From contig NEEC01000012.1 of the NCBI GenBank assembly GCA_002189035.1, forward strand, positions 1,550,001-1,614,000: a stretch of DNA of 64,000 nt. Reading direction: 5' to 3'. The notes beneath the pieces are model-generated. The model searched no databases. It worked only from the letters and a program-made list of their open reading frames with translations, and had not been told where the DNA came from. This DNA is from Utricularia gibba (taxonomy: Eukaryota > Streptophyta > Magnoliopsida > Lamiales > Lentibulariaceae). Shown here in pieces: positions 44,020-56,693 of this stretch; the first letter of the stretch is position 1; each line of letters starts with the position of its first letter. The position numbers and the translations under genes are program-made.

Positions 44020-45930
44020 CTCTACTCCATTCTTCCTGCCCACAACTTCTGTTGAAACTTAGAAGAGGCTTCAAGGATGAGCTGAGTGGAGCTTTGGTCG
44101 TCTCCACCAAGTCAAGAAGGATAATTGTGACGTCACTGAATCATCTACAAAAAGCTTTGGCAGATTTCTTGTGTTAACTTCTTGCATACAGCTGATTGAT
44201 GATGGTTTAGTTTGGCTGGGATGAGCATGTCATGTGCAATTTGGATTTATGTCATTTTTTCTTATTCAGAATATGCTTTCAAGGCAATCAAGGGTGCTTG
44301 AATCACCTCGATTGTGGGTGTTCACCTAGCTTCAGATACTTACTTGCATTTAATTTTGACCGGTTGAGCTTTTGGATTAGACAAGTCTTTCCTAGTTGTT
44401 TTGGATTATCAAGTACCTTGGTTTTTTGGCCATTGGAAGGACGTATATGCTCATTGTAGTATACCTACCCTTTTATGTCTTCAATCCGATGCTTTTCAGA
44501 AGCATTTGACTTCTCTCTGGTTGTTATTTTATTGATTGTGGAACCTCATAGTAAGAAAACTATTCTTGCCATTCTTCGTTCGTGTGTAATTCACATTGGC
44601 TTGTCTCTTGGTTGTACCTAATGAAAGGATTCTTGTTTAGCAAGTGAGTAATTAAGCAATGGAGTTCTGTTTTCCTTATGGCCATGAAATACCTGTTGAT
44701 GTGGTGGCAAGATGGTAGATGTCGAATTGTTCATCATTTTTCTGGTGGTTCGGTTCATTCACATGTTTTTCATCTCTGTATCAAAAGTATTATTTATTAT
44801 TTATTCATTCTTGTTTGGTAGTCTTGTATGCAGGATTCATGACCAATCTTAGGTCACATGAGACCTCTTAGTGTTTGGTGTGGATGTTCGTATATGTGCC
44901 CACAAAGTTGCTATGCTCCTTGGCATTGATGAGCAAAAAGGCTCTCACTCCTTCCAAGTGTGATTCTGCTGGTCATTGCTTTTTCTATGTAAGCATTCAT
45001 CTGGTCAAAAGATCAAGAGGCCATCAACTTTCTAGAGAAGAAGATGAAAAATGATCATGTATTCAGATACCATGAAACTATGCAAGTAACATCAAAATGC
45101 TTCTTCTTTTAAGGGTAGGAAGGAACCCACCGTTCACTGGTGCTACCTGTTGCGTTTTGTAGGAAATGGAGGAGAGATTCATAAAGAAGATGAAGAATAT
45201 AAGGGAGTAAGAAAACAGAATTCTCATTGCCCAACCAAATGAAGTATAGAGTTGGTTTTTTTACTAAACAACATATTTCACAAAAAGATCAAGTATTTCT
45301 GATTAGTGAGACAAAAGGAGACTACACAATAATAAAAACTCTAGGATGGTCTTTAGTCAATGATTCTTGGAGGTGCCTATTGAATAGATTTGGATTGGAT
45401 TGCTTGATATATCACTTGATGCCTTCTATGGTAGGAGATGTGGTACTGTCTTACTAGGAATCAGAACCAGTCAGTCATCTTTGCTCATTGCTTTCATATC
45501 TTTCTTATTTTAGACAACATTCAGTCTTACAAGAGGATTTCAAGGCTGGTGAGGTCGTATTGCTATTCATTCAAATGCCCATCTACGTTGGCATCGTGCA
45601 AAAGGATGATATAGCAAGCGATGATCATATTTTGTGTGAAAAAAAAACGATCATTTTTTTATCTTCATGTATATGATAGAAATACAAGATAAGTATTTTT
45701 CAAAATGATTTATGTCAAAGGCTTCATACATCATGCTCAAATCATGTATGTAGTTTTCAAGATCATTTTATGTACTTCAAATGAAATTAGCTAATTGTTT
45801 ATTTTATTTAAATTCAATTTTTAATTCATCATGAGATGAGTTTTTTTTATGTAATTGACTATCAAATGTGAATTAATAAAAAATTAGATTATATTAAAAT
45901 AATCTAACAGGCTTAAGGTGTTATGACTCA
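44020..45930. other. Unassigned region
   Basis: Moderate GC, no credible gene. Short frames near 45227 and 45488 have no recognisable family. It might be decayed gene or transposon sequence. Confidence 0.45.
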
Positions 45931-45939
45931 TTATAATAT

Positions 45940-46860
45940 TGTCCATTTTGAACACCCAACCCTTATGGTTTTATGTTATCTTCTTTTGGAGAAAAAACAT
46001 CATATAAGATTAAGATGATATCTCTATTTAAACACGTCTTTTTCCTCGTTTATAACTAATGTAGAATATAATAACCATCACAAAGAACTTTACATTTGAT
46101 GCGATCTAAATCGACTACTAAAAGGAGCTAAAAGATGCCCTAATAAACTGGCACAGGTCGACAGATCGACAAGTATCATAGTTTGCCAGTAATGGTCATT
46201 TTGGATAGTCTGAAAAGTAACCAAATTACGACAATGTAAGAATAGTCGACAATTATCCGATTATAGGACTATGATACGGTTGGCAGACGTAGAAAATAGT
46301 TGACATCTATAAGATTCAAAATTCGATCGAATTAGGCTCCTTTATAAATATAAAAAACCCTAAGGAAGAAAGAGTTAAACTCCCAGCTTTTTAATTTGTA
46401 TCTTTTCTCTACCTCTGTCTGATAAACCATCTTCCGACGAGCTCCAACAATTTTATGGTTTTTCCATTCTTTGACGGTTTCTACGTTAAAATCCCAATCT
46501 ATTTTCATTCCTATCATCCGCATCGTTTCATCCAAAACGCTTACATTCAAATCCGATCCAACACGTGCACCTTCGCCCGTAACCCAGAAATCAATCCCGC
46601 CTCATTGTCAATTTTCAATCACAACAACATTATATTTATTCCCTTCTTATCTTTGAGTATCACCTCATTTCACCATTAGCATGATCTTAGGTTTAACATC
46701 CACTTAAAATATTTAATCCTTACGATTTTATGTTATTCATCTAAAAAAAATATTTCATGTAATATTAAAAGGATACTTCTATTTAAACACGTTTTTCTTT
46801 TTTATATGTGACCAATATGATATACCATAATCATCAAAGACCTTGGATTTACATAAGGAA
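45940..46860. repeat. Pair of ~165-bp direct repeats
   Basis: 45940-46100 and 46690-46860 share TTTTATGTTAT, a TCTATTTAAACACGT core and ATAATCATCA/ATAACCATCA motifs in the same order and orientation. Spacing is about 740 bp. The 590 bp between them has no open gene. It could be a small LTR-type element (TRIM-like) or a simple duplication. Confidence 0.55.
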
Positions 46861-47129
46861 AAATGTTTTAATTTGTTGATTAATCCATTTTTATTTAAAA
46901 TTAAAATAAATTGTTAATGATAACAGAAGATAGACGCGTTCAATCGACGAGTGCGGCTCTTCCGATGTGCCCGTTACGATTTTCTTTTTAATATGTGTAA
47001 TGTAGAATAATATATATTTTTTGGACGGCATTTTTCACGTATGTTCCACGTCTTTTAACGGCTACTCCGTAGCTGATCGATCCTTTTGTCAATTTTCTTC
47101 ATCGTTCAGTAACTTACCCACTGCAGTAA

Positions 47130-47794
47130 ATGGGATCGCTACTATTCGCCGCCGGTTACCTTTTGCTCGTCTTCTGGCTCTCTTGTTCACCATCGGCAGC
47201 CCAGGGAGGAGCCGTCGCGGCGGGAAGGAAGCTGTGGTGTGTCGCTAAGAACAACGCCGCGGACGCCGCTCTCCAATCGGCGATCGACTGGGCTTGCAGC
47301 GCTGGCGGAGCCGATTGCAGTCCCATCCAACTCGGTGGCGCTTGCTACGATGCTTACGACATCCGTCGCACGGCGTCGTTCGTCTTCAACGATTATTTCC
47401 TCAAGCACGGCCCCTCCGACGAGAACTGCAATTTCGCCAACACTGCGGCGCTCACGTCCCTCAACCCGAGTAATCACAACTTCCGACAAACCCTAGTCCA
47501 TTTCAATTTGTGAATCGATTTGTTCAATTAACAGATCTGCATCTCGATGTAGGTCACAATAATTGCAGATATCCACCAAGGTGAGACGATTTTGCTTCCG
47601 AATTACACTCTGTTCATCGATCTTACATTCAGGTGTGCAGCAGCCTGAACTCCGACGACGGAAGCGTGAATGGATCGGTGACGGTGTACTCCGACGCCCA
47701 AGATTTCAGCACCAGTGGATCGATATCGCGGAATCGGTACTGGCGATCATCTGAAATTCTTCTTTTTGGAGCGATAGCCTTGGTGATGCTATGA
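47130..47794 (+). CDS. Plasmodesmata callose-binding (PDCB-like) X8-domain protein
   Basis: PDCB proteins bind callose through an X8 (CBM43) domain and sit at plasmodesmata through a GPI anchor. Exons 47130-47469, 47553-47580 and 47644-47794 join in phase to 172 residues. There is a signal peptide (MGSLLFAAGYLLLVFWLSC), then an X8 domain with KLWCVAKNNAADAALQSAID, WACSAGGADCSPI, GGACYDAYDIRRTASFVFND and C-x-F at the end of exon 1, and HNNCRYPPS in exon 2. The six cysteines of X8 are present. Exon 3 encodes a Ser/Asn/Gly-rich linker and a short hydrophobic tail ILLFGAIALVML, as expected for GPI attachment. The third-exon acceptor (CAG at 47641-47643) was chosen because it alone keeps this tail in frame. 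Confidence 0.85.
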
Positions 47795-48026
47795 GGTAAT
47801 CCGAATTTTTGGCCGGTGATGGCGAGACGTACATGATATCTGTATCTATCCCGCAGAGATCTAGGGTTTGATTTCATCGAATCTAGTGCTAATAATTATT
47901 TGAATTACACCTACCACCCTCTACTTTCCAATAATTCCAATTTACTCCTGGTTGAAGGATAACTAGAATAATTCTTTATTCTAAATAGTCTGAAAAATAA
48001 TAAAAATACAGAGCATGAATTACTTA

Positions 48027-49844
48027 CTACTCCTCATGGAAGAAGGATTTGCATACTTTATGTGAAAATGCAGATAACTTCAATGCAGCTTCAGCACTCC
48101 ATTTGTCTTCCTCAACAATGTCAATGCTCTGCACTCCATTGCCCTAAACAAACCTCACCACTCAGGAACTGGAACACAGCAGCCAAAAGTGGAAGATTTG
48201 GAACACAACCATACCGCAGTGATGGATCTCTTGAGGTACCCAGTGATCACCATTTGAGTAGTCTTCTTGTTGTCATCGATTTCGTCTAAAACACATGTTT
48301 GCTGGAAGTAGGATGAATTAGAGATTGAGCTTGAAATATATGGTATTTCTATAACCAAGCACTCACTATTCTTCTCTTGGAGCCACCGCAGCAACTATGG
48401 CTAAAGCCAATGCTTATTACTGATTTGGAGACCCTTGAGCCTTCAAACTTTACCCAGCCAACATGCAGTCCCCAGATTTGTTCAGGAAGTGACAGTTCAT
48501 TATCTGGAGGAGGAAATGACAACCAGCAAAAGGGAATGGCTGCTTAAAATGCTCTTGAACCTCAAGCTTTTAGGAGTGTCATGCACTAGAAATCTATGCA
48601 GATCAAACCTGAGTGATGGTGGAAAAGCCCTTTGCTGAATGCTCCAAAGAGATGAATTGGTTCAATAGGCAAAGCATCATCAATCCCTGCAACGAGGATG
48701 GCATTCCCATCAATAACTCACCGGTGGTAAGAAAAAAGCGGTGAGTGATCTTTGAAAGATGAATGAGCAGCATAATACAGTCATCAAATTGTGGGAGACC
48801 CCATTGCGCAGGATCGAACTGTAGGAGTGAGTGAAGTACAGAATCAGCAATCAAATATGAATCGGAGTCCGTCCAAAGCGACGGCACGGCTACGACCTTC
48901 ATTCCAGCTGCCTTTCCGGCCCTCACACCAACACTGCACACAAAAGATGATCCCATCATGAGTAACCTCATCAGATTCTTGAAGGCTTCCTGTCATCTTA
49001 CATGGAGTCCTCGATCACCAGGCTATGAAATGGATCCATTCCCATTGTCTTCGCAGCCTCCAGAAATCTGAACATGCAGAGAAGCACATTAGACTGGATT
49101 GCCAAACTGTGGACACAGAGAGATGGATGGCTACATGTCCGGAGAAGGTTTCCCTGATTTCACTTGATCACTCCCGAGAATCACAGCAAACCTTTCACTC
49201 CAACCTAAGGGAATCCAGAGCACGACATTCAAGTGCCTGAAGCTCAAACATCAGAGTTGAAAGCAAGCAAGCCTGCAGGTAACTTACCAGTATGATGAGA
49301 AATCTTCCCATCGATATTCCTCCGCAGGGAATTGGAAGCAAGCGCAAATGGAATCCCATGCTTCTGAAGATGAACCATGAGACGGTTTGCACCGGGGAGT
49401 GCTTTGGCCAGTACCCACCTTGCATACAAAAGAAGAGTGCAGAGTTCCAGTCACAAGATCAAACTCCTCCATCGTAGCAGCTAACTGAATTCTACAATGC
49501 AGAAGAAGGAGGCTTACTTCCCCTGGTAGAGAGGGATTATCTCCTGCATATATTCTTCCGGCGTCAATGGAAGATCATAGTCATTCACGATCGACACAGC
49601 GGACTCATTGAAAGTCATACCCAGCCTCCTCTTCTCCTTCTCAGGATCCTGCACTTTCCCATATCTACCCAACAGCTCCTTCACGACATGCTTCGTCACC
49701 TGCTCTGTGGAAAACACACACAAACACACGATTTGGTCGCAGCCCAGTTCGAAAAACCAACAACCCAGATAGCTAGTTACCTGTGTTCACAAGTGTCCCA
49801 TCCAAATCAAAGATAACTGCCGATATCTCAGCCGAATTCTCCAT
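48027..49844 (-). CDS. FMN phosphatase/riboflavin kinase-like (HAD) protein
   Basis: It resembles plant bifunctional FMN hydrolase/riboflavin kinase (AtFMN/FHY), which interconverts riboflavin and FMN. The N-terminal HAD phosphatase domain starts at 49844 with AVIFDLDGTLVNT (nucleophile D-x-D), then EQVTKHVVKELLGRYGK, YDLPLTPEEYMQEIIPLYQG, LPGANRLMVHLQKHGIPFAL-ASNS, KSGKPSPD, SLVIEDS and AGKAAGMKVVAVPSL, all in exons with GT/AG borders. Downstream exons give WGLPQFDD, LPIEPIHLFGAFSKG, EQIWGLHVGWVKFEGSRV, VISIGFSHSCCGGSKRR and VITGYLKR, weakly matching the riboflavin kinase domain, and the end IDIVEEDKWSAEAALKLSAF before the stop at 48027. The kinase G-x-G-R-G/PTANL signature was not found, so kinase activity is doubtful. 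Some exon borders are uncertain. Confidence 0.7.
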
Positions 49845-50019
49845 GGCGGAGGCAACGACAAGTTCCTGGGAGTGCGCAGGAAACCTGGGAAACCTTGTCA
49901 ATCAATATATAGGGAAGGGGATTGATTCCCCGCCAATGAAAGCGGGAAAAAAAGGGGTTGTTTATCTTTTGTTCGTGCAACAGAACAATTATTCTTTTTC
50001 AGGGAAGACGCGGCCCTGA

Positions 50020-51010
50020 TGGCAGCATCGGGAATTGGAAGCTTCCGTTAGACGGGGGATGATTCTGGGATATGCGGTCTCTACCTGATGACGAGTCAAG
50101 ACAATGGAGCACCCAAATGTACGGATTTCTTGAATATGTTCTCTCACAGATTTCATCCTCCTATACATGATCCTCTTTTCATATTCAAAATATTTAGTAA
50201 TAAAAACTTACCATCATAATCCATTAGTGCTTTGAATCTAGGCCACACATAAAATTAATACCCCAAAAATCCAGAAACCAATCAAACCGATAGATTTTCC
50301 TTCAACGGATTAACCGATCGGATTCAATTTTCCGGTGAAAACTGAAGCGTTGAGCACCACAGATACGCATACAGAATGGTTATGAGCATTTGGGAACAAT
50401 TCCAAACCGAATAAAGGAAGGTGCCGAAGGGGAAGAAGATATGGAGAAAATGCTATGCTCTCTCCCTGACAAACAGGCACCACAACATGAATCAGGAATC
50501 GGAATAGGAATAGGATACTGGGGATACATATAATATGTATTTGACGTAGAGCAAACCAGGAGACTGGTACACCACAAGGGGAATGCAAAGCCTCTGGCAA
50601 AGGCAGTCGCTAAAATAAAACCACCTATGAGCCACACACTAGGACAAATGCAAAAACAAACCGGGGTTCTTCTTAAAGAAATAAGACAGACGATGGAATC
50701 GATGGAGAGCGGAATGGCAGGAAAACCAACATGGGATGATGAACGGTTCAGAAGAAAACCTTGGACTCCACCATGGGTACTGGAGGCCATTGTCATGATG
50801 GTAAGCACGTGCTACTTCACTGCAAAAGTGCCAGAAGAGTTACTCTATACTGGTTTGGTAACTATGAAGGCTTTTGAGAGTGTATTATGGTACCACGGCG
50901 CCGTCTTTGGTGGCAGTATCTGACTTTTGGGGTTCATCTGCAGATATGTATGTGTTTTAGTTTTCAAGTGATTGCGGTGGTGGGAGAAGGAAGGTGCAAT
51001 TGGAAATTTG
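50020..51010. other. Downstream flank of 14-3-3, unassigned
   Basis: Contains the probable 3' UTR of 14-3-3 near its right end. Overlapping frames of 96-142 residues on both strands at 50310-50923 show no known family. No gene is claimed. Confidence 0.4.
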
Positions 51011-51014
51011 AATT

Positions 51015-52568
51015 TAACCTGCTTCATCTGTGATGTCAGAGGTCCACAGCGTCAGATTGTCCCTAAGGAGTTGCATGATCAAGGTGCTATCTTTGTATGA
51101 TTCCTCACCCAAGGTATCAAGCTCAGAAACTGCTTCATCAAATGCTTGCTTTGCAAGGTGGCATGCCCTGAAAAGAGAGTGGAGTGAGTTTAAAAGCTAA
51201 GAAAAGAGAATCGTTTTCATAAATTGGCAGCAAGACAAACCTTTCAGGAGAATACAAGATTTCATAGTAGAACACTGAATAATTTAAAGCCAAACCCAAG
51301 CGGATTGGGTGGGTTGGTGGAAGCTCTGCCTCAGCTGCTTTCGTTGCATTCTATCAGCAAGGACAAATGCAAAGCCGGTTTTTCAGTGGATAAAAAAATA
51401 TACGGATCAATTAGACTAAAAAGTCTAAAATTCATTGACAATTCAAGATGATTAAATAGCATGAATTTTCAAACCATATGCAGCAAACACACAGCGAACA
51501 ATTTCTATAGCCATTAAGCATGCAAACGGGCGCAGCATATACCTCATAAGCTTCCTGTGACAGATCAGCCACCTCCTTCCTATCATTACGGGTCTTGAAT
51601 TCAGCAAGGTACCTATAGTAATCTCCTTTCCTAACAAACCAAAAAAAAAAAAAAAAAAAGTTAACACGAAATCAGGCAGAATCAAGCGTTACATTAGTAT
51701 AGGACTCTCACATCTTGTAGTAAAACACAGTGGATTCACCAGTTGTGCAAGCAGGAATAAGATGTCCATCAATAAGCGTCATTATTTCACTGCAGATATT
51801 GGTGAGCTCTGCCTCCACCTTATGGCGATACTCTTTGATCTGTTTGACGTGTTGCTCATTTCCTCTAGATTCCTCCTTGTGCTCAATGGATGACAATATT
51901 CTCCAAGACGCCCTTCGAGACCCAACTACATTCTTATAGCCCACTGAGAGCAAGTTCCTCTCCTCTACTGTCAATTCCACACCCATCTGAGCCACCACTT
52001 TCATAGTCTCAACCATTTCTGCAACATGAAATCCAATTCTCATAGTATCAGAAGTCCTGCTTAGGCGATCAGTTTTCTAGGAAAAATAAAAGCTACTGCA
52101 TACTTCTCTTCAGGTAATTCAAGAAGGAACATATACCCTTAACAAAATATGAGTTAAGAAAGAATACATACTGAAGTAAAAGCATCTGATAGCTGCAGTG
52201 TTTTGGCTTGAAAAACATGGAAGTAATGCTATTTTTTACCCAATAATATATCCTTCCTCTTCAGACAAAAAGGAAAAAAAAAACACTACACAACGATGAG
52301 TTTAACTTACTTCTCGCAGTGCGAAATACACAAGCTACCACACAACAAATTGATCCAAATATGAGATATCTCACGACTTCGCTCATTCATAATTTCCCCA
52401 AAGATCAGAATAAATAATTAACACTAAAATGAAAAAAGAAAACCACATCAAATCAAAAACACCAGAAGACAGAGTTCAAAAGGCATAAATTTCACCATCA
52501 TATCGCTCCGCTTGCTCGGCAAGTCTAGCGAGGTACACGGCGGTTTCCCGATCCATGGAAGGTGCCAT
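51015..52568 (-). CDS. 14-3-3 phosphopeptide-binding protein
   Basis: 14-3-3 proteins dimerise and bind phosphorylated Ser/Thr motifs in many signalling proteins. Five exons on the minus strand: 52568-52496 ([20 protein letters not shown]), 52018-about 51721 ([40 protein letters not shown]), about 51629-51543 ([20 protein letters not shown], ending EAYE), about 51352-51246 ([20 protein letters not shown]) and about 51171-51015 ([38 protein letters not shown]). The conserved Lys, Arg and Tyr residues of the phosphate pocket are present. The C-terminal tail is very short; GCAGGTTAA at the end could also be a donor to a further exon. Its exon 3-intron 3 junction is the undisturbed copy of the hAT insertion site. 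Confidence 0.93.
51637..51659. repeat. Poly(A) run in a 14-3-3 intron
   Basis: About 20 consecutive A on the plus strand (T in the transcript) just before the exon 3 acceptor, serving as a long polypyrimidine tract and prone to length errors. Confidence 0.8.
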
Positions 52569-52899
52569 CGGCGATCCAAGAGACAATCGCAGGATTCCGG
52601 ATTCCGACAGCTACTGAAATTTCGAGAATCAGAAAAACAAAATGAAGTAGGGAAGGAGAAAAAGGTCGCACCTGGCAAGTCTCTTCCCCACCGGCGAATG
52701 TGAGAGTCCAAGCAAAGGCATAAAAAGCAAATTGCCAAAGTTGAGGTCCGTAATTTCCAATAGTTGAGAGGTTTGACAGAAGATTTTGAGAGTTTCTGGG
52801 TCCAAATGAAAGTAATGAAAACTGGGAAACAATTTCATGGGTTTCAGAGCAATTGTTTTTTCCCCCAAATTACTTGTACCAGCGCATAATCAATATACA

Positions 52900-54400
52900 T
52901 ATTATTCAAATTAAAACTTTTAAAATTCAGATATTAGTAAATCAATCTCTTTCTAATAACACGTTTTTTATAATAATTAAATACTCAAGTTAAATGTTTA
53001 TTGTATGACACAAGTCAAAATTATTAGGATGCGTTTGATAGGATGTGAAAGATGGTTTTATAATAAATAACAAATCTTAATAATATACCACATCATGAAT
53101 TGGATATCTCGCCAATTTTTTTATTTAACTTTTCATTTATAATAAAATACAAACTCATATATGGGGTGATTTTAGGATATTATATTTTTTTTCAATCATA
53201 TAATAAATAGTTAATTATATGTATTTTAATAATATTACCTGTAAATTTTAATTATAAATATTTATATCAAACACATGATAAATAATAATGTATTATTTAT
53301 GATTATTTGGATTTAAAATAATTATATAATTGATAGATATATTTATTTATATTATTTAATTTACATTCGTTAATTTATATTAAAAAAACAAACAAACATA
53401 CGGCCGGCGGGCAACAGGTGGGTAGAACGGTCACGCAGCCGCATGTTTGTCTAAACCTTCTTTAAATTAAACACCAATTTGATCATAATAAATTATATAT
53501 TTTTAAAATTATTTGATAAATTATATTAAATTCGACTAAAATATTGTAATAATCATTACTAAATTATTTTAATTATTGAACAGAATTTTGTAAGCCATTT
53601 CATGAAATCTTCTTTTTATATTTTTAGTTTTTCAAAAAATTGAATTTTGGACTTAGACATTTTAAATATAAAATCGATAACTAAAAAAAGTGTGCATGTT
53701 TTTTCCTCTCAAAAAAAAAAAAACCTAGCGCATAATGAGATTTTTCATTTAGCGTGACACCAATTGAGAATATAATAAAGTTGGTGGCCAGAATCAGTAT
53801 TTTTCTCAACTTTGTATAATAAAATAATACTTTCCCTATGAGGAAAAAACGTGTGGTTATAAAACAATTTCTCATGCGTTCTTTTTACTTTTTGACTGCG
53901 ACTCCATATGGTTCATTGGATCATATTATATTTTATTTCTATTTATTGCATTATTTAAAAAAATGATATTTTTTCAAAAAAATTCAACAACCTTATTTCT
54001 TTAATTCACTTGAGATCGAGTTTTTTTTCCAAGAGATTGAGGCCTATGGGTTGTTTTGTAATTTGTGGATTGTTGAAGGGGGACTTGGATCATTATAGAT
54101 TTTATTTATGGAAAAATAAAATTACGTGGGATGTTATATTTTGCACGTGATTCAATGATTGTTGTCGGAGGATGGGGTCTCGAGTAGAGAAGGGGAAGAA
54201 AAGGAGGAGTAAGGGGGGAAATGGGCACAGATTTGAGGCGAAAGGGAAATTGTTTCAAAGAGGAGGACTAGAAACGAAAATATTAAAGTGCAGGGGGGAA
54301 AAAGAAAATAATTCGAATTGCTGATTTAATTAACCCTTCGCCGGGGTTGTTCCCTGAAGCCGGTCCTCCAATTTCCAAAGCGGTCACCACGGCCGCAAAA
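52900..54400. other. AT-rich intergenic DNA and ASIL2 promoter
   Basis: Mostly AT-rich. A short GC-rich patch lies at 53401-53445. 54170-54407, purine-rich then GC-rich, is the likely promoter and leader of the trihelix gene. Confidence 0.6.
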
Positions 54401-54407
54401 CAACGAC

Positions 54408-55517
54408 ATGTCTTCTCGAGCCCTAGCGACTCCTTCTTCGACGGAGTCCGCCTCTCCGTCGCCGGAACGCCGAATCTCCGGCGAAGGGAAGGTGGCTCCA
54501 TCGCCACCAGAGTCTCCACCGGAAAACGACGTTTCGCCGGAAGAGCAGCCGGCTTCCGTTCGGAATCCCGGTTTTCCTAATCGCGAAGATTGCTGGTCGG
54601 AGGACGCTACTAGAACGCTGATTGATGCATGGGGTTCACACTATCTGCAACTCAACAGGGGAAACCTCCGGCAAAAGCACTGGCAAGCGGTTTCCGACGC
54701 CGTCAACGCTCGTCACGCCGCGACAGCGAAGCTGAAACGCACCGATGTCCAGTGCAAGAACCGAATCGACACAATCAAGAAGAAGTACAAGATCGAGAAG
54801 TCTAAGGTTGCTCAATCCAGCGGCCGGTACATCTCCACGTGGCCCCACTTTCAGATCCTTGACTCCTTCATCGGCCACTCCTTCTCAAAGGTTAACGGCA
54901 ACACCGCTGATGCCAATGGTCATTCAGGGAAACTTCGCCGGAGAGACTCGTCATCATCGGAAAAATCGTCATCTCCCTCCACAGTGGATCGGCACGGCCC
55001 TAAGTCTCCGATTAGTAATCACCGTCGAAAAGATCCGGTCGCAAACCATCTCCCTCACTGGTCGGTGCCGGTTGGGCCAAGGTCAAAGAGGGCTGGGCCT
55101 GGAATTGTCACGGAAAGAAATTTCTCTGTCATGGCAGCAGCGGCAGCGGCTATGGAGGCTGAAGAGGAAGACGAATATTACGACGATGGGGAGGAGAATG
55201 AAGAGGAAGAGCACAATTCCAGTTCATGGCGACGTCCTCCGACGCTGCCGCCGGCGACTTCTTCCGGTATGAAAAGATCAAGGCCTTCACATGAAGAGGG
55301 GTCATCGGTTGGAGAAGGATATGCCAAATTGGCGGAATCGATATCCAAATTGGCGCAGATATATGAAAAGGTCGAAGAAGCTAAGCAGCGGCAGATGGTG
55401 GAGATGGAGAAACAGAGGATTCAGTTCACTAAAGACTTGGAGCTGCAGAGAATGCAAATGTTTGTTGAATGCCAAGTCCGGCTTGAGAAGCTAAAGCGTG
55501 CCAAACCCAGCTCCTGA
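54408..55517 (+). CDS. ASIL2-like trihelix transcription factor
   Basis: This is a single exon of 369 residues. It matches the plant SIP1/ASIL clade of trihelix factors, which repress embryo-maturation genes in seedlings. A Ser/Pro-rich start is followed by the trihelix (SANT-like) DNA-binding domain at about residues 62-150: DCWSEDATRTLIDAWGSHYL, LRQKHWQAVSDAVNARH, VQCKNRIDTIKKKYKIEKSK and WPHFQILDSFIG. The Trp residues are spaced as usual for the family. The middle is Ser-rich and then strongly acidic (EEEDEYYDDGEENEEEEH). The C-terminal 65 residues form a coiled coil for dimerisation (LAESISKLAQIYEKVEEAKQ, QRIQFTKDLELQRMQMFVEC). Start context and length agree with the family. Confidence 0.93.
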   Translation: MSSRALATPSSTESASPSPERRISGEGKVAPSPPESPPENDVSPEEQPASVRNPGFPNREDCWSEDATRTLIDAWGSHYLQLNRGNLRQKHWQAVSDAVNARHAATAKLKRTDVQCKNRIDTIKKKYKIEKSKVAQSSGRYISTWPHFQILDSFIGHSFSKVNGNTADANGHSGKLRRRDSSSSEKSSSPSTVDRHGPKSPISNHRRKDPVANHLPHWSVPVGPRSKRAGPGIVTERNFSVMAAAAAAMEAEEEDEYYDDGEENEEEEHNSSSWRRPPTLPPATSSGMKRSRPSHEEGSSVGEGYAKLAESISKLAQIYEKVEEAKQRQMVEMEKQRIQFTKDLELQRMQMFVECQVRLEKLKRAKPSS

Positions 55518-55519
55518 AA

Positions 55520-56690
55520 TGGTGAGTATCCATCAAATTTATCTGTACTTTAGCTTTCTGCAGTTGCTGCTGAGTCTTCTTGATTCAGCTAAATCTTACA
55601 TGATCTGCTCATTTTTTTCAAGTTTTAGTAGACGATTATGGCTTGCTTTACTATAACATAATACTGTGAAGAATTTGAATGCTTATGAGCAAGGAGCATG
55701 CTGAAATCCAGTTGGAGTGAATCTTGATAAACAAAAATAGGGGATGTGATTGTCATTGAGCAAATTGCAATTTTGTGATCCATTTTGTTCTTGGCATCAC
55801 ACTGTTGAGTACTCCACATTGATGTGTCTTTACTACAGCAAACACAAGGCTTTTGTCCTTTAAATTACCTCACCCCACCGCACCCTGAAGTTCATCTTGA
55901 TCTGATAAGCCTGTAAACAGTGTGCAGAAGAATGTGCTTTCAGGTCTCAAAATGATACTTTTTTGCCTTGTTCCAGGCAGCAGGAACTAACCGTAGATGG
56001 AAGGAAAGGGAAGCCTTGCAACTGTGCAGGTGATGCTTTACGAAAGGGCTTTAGTTAGCTACCACTTTTATAGGTGATGTCTTGCAAGAGCAGAGGCGCT
56101 GGCTCTCAGTCTCTTGAACCTGTTACATGGGTTTTGCTCCTTAATTATGCTGGTGTGTAGCGGTGAAGTCTTTTAGAAACTGTTGATATGATTAAATTCC
56201 AGAGAAAATGTTCTTAAACACACACACACACACTCTTTCCAGCAGCAGCTCGATCCTCCAGTTCGGCTTGGGGTTCAGATTTGGGCTACAGTAGGCGTGT
56301 TTGGCCCACACGAAGCCAGTTTTTGAGCCCAACAGAAAAGGTGCATGGTTTTCCATCATTCCATGCACCTTTTCAGGACGAGGAAAGTTCATGGAAGGCG
56401 GGTGAAATATATCTGTGGTCAGCGGTGTGGGTAAATGTGATTATTTCTGAAATGAGCAGGAAAATGGAGGTTTGGTCTCCAAGGTTCTGAAAACAGAAAA
56501 GGTGAAGGGAGGATGAAAATGCGCAGAGCTGCACAAAGACTGATAAGGGCGAGCGGGGATCCATGGCCCATTTGTTGTCAACTCACCTTCTTCCTGTTCG
56601 TCTGCATCTTGACAATTTGCCTGTTTGCCCTATTCTCTCCTGTTCCTCTCATCTCCGGGCCATCAGATCCACTCATCAGCCTCCCATCTA
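55520..56690. other. Intergenic, with a hairpin and an AC repeat
   Basis: A (CA)n run lies at 56219-56233. A perfect 13-bp stem with a 12-nt loop occurs at 56336-56373 (AAAAGGTGCATGG / CCATGCACCTTTT). TTGGGCC-like motifs near 56281-56310 may belong to the ALOG promoter. Confidence 0.6.
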
Positions 56691-56693
56691 CCC

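Noticed and set aside
46441-46680. Plus-strand frames of 61-74 residues
   Set aside because: Lies between direct repeats; no domain, no start context.
50310-50923. Overlapping frames of 96-142 residues on both strands
   Set aside because: Neither strand shows a domain or splice pattern; the hydrophobic character follows from base composition.
54745-55272. 175-residue second frame over the trihelix gene
   Set aside because: Arg/Ser-rich shadow of the GC-rich ASIL2-like coding sequence.
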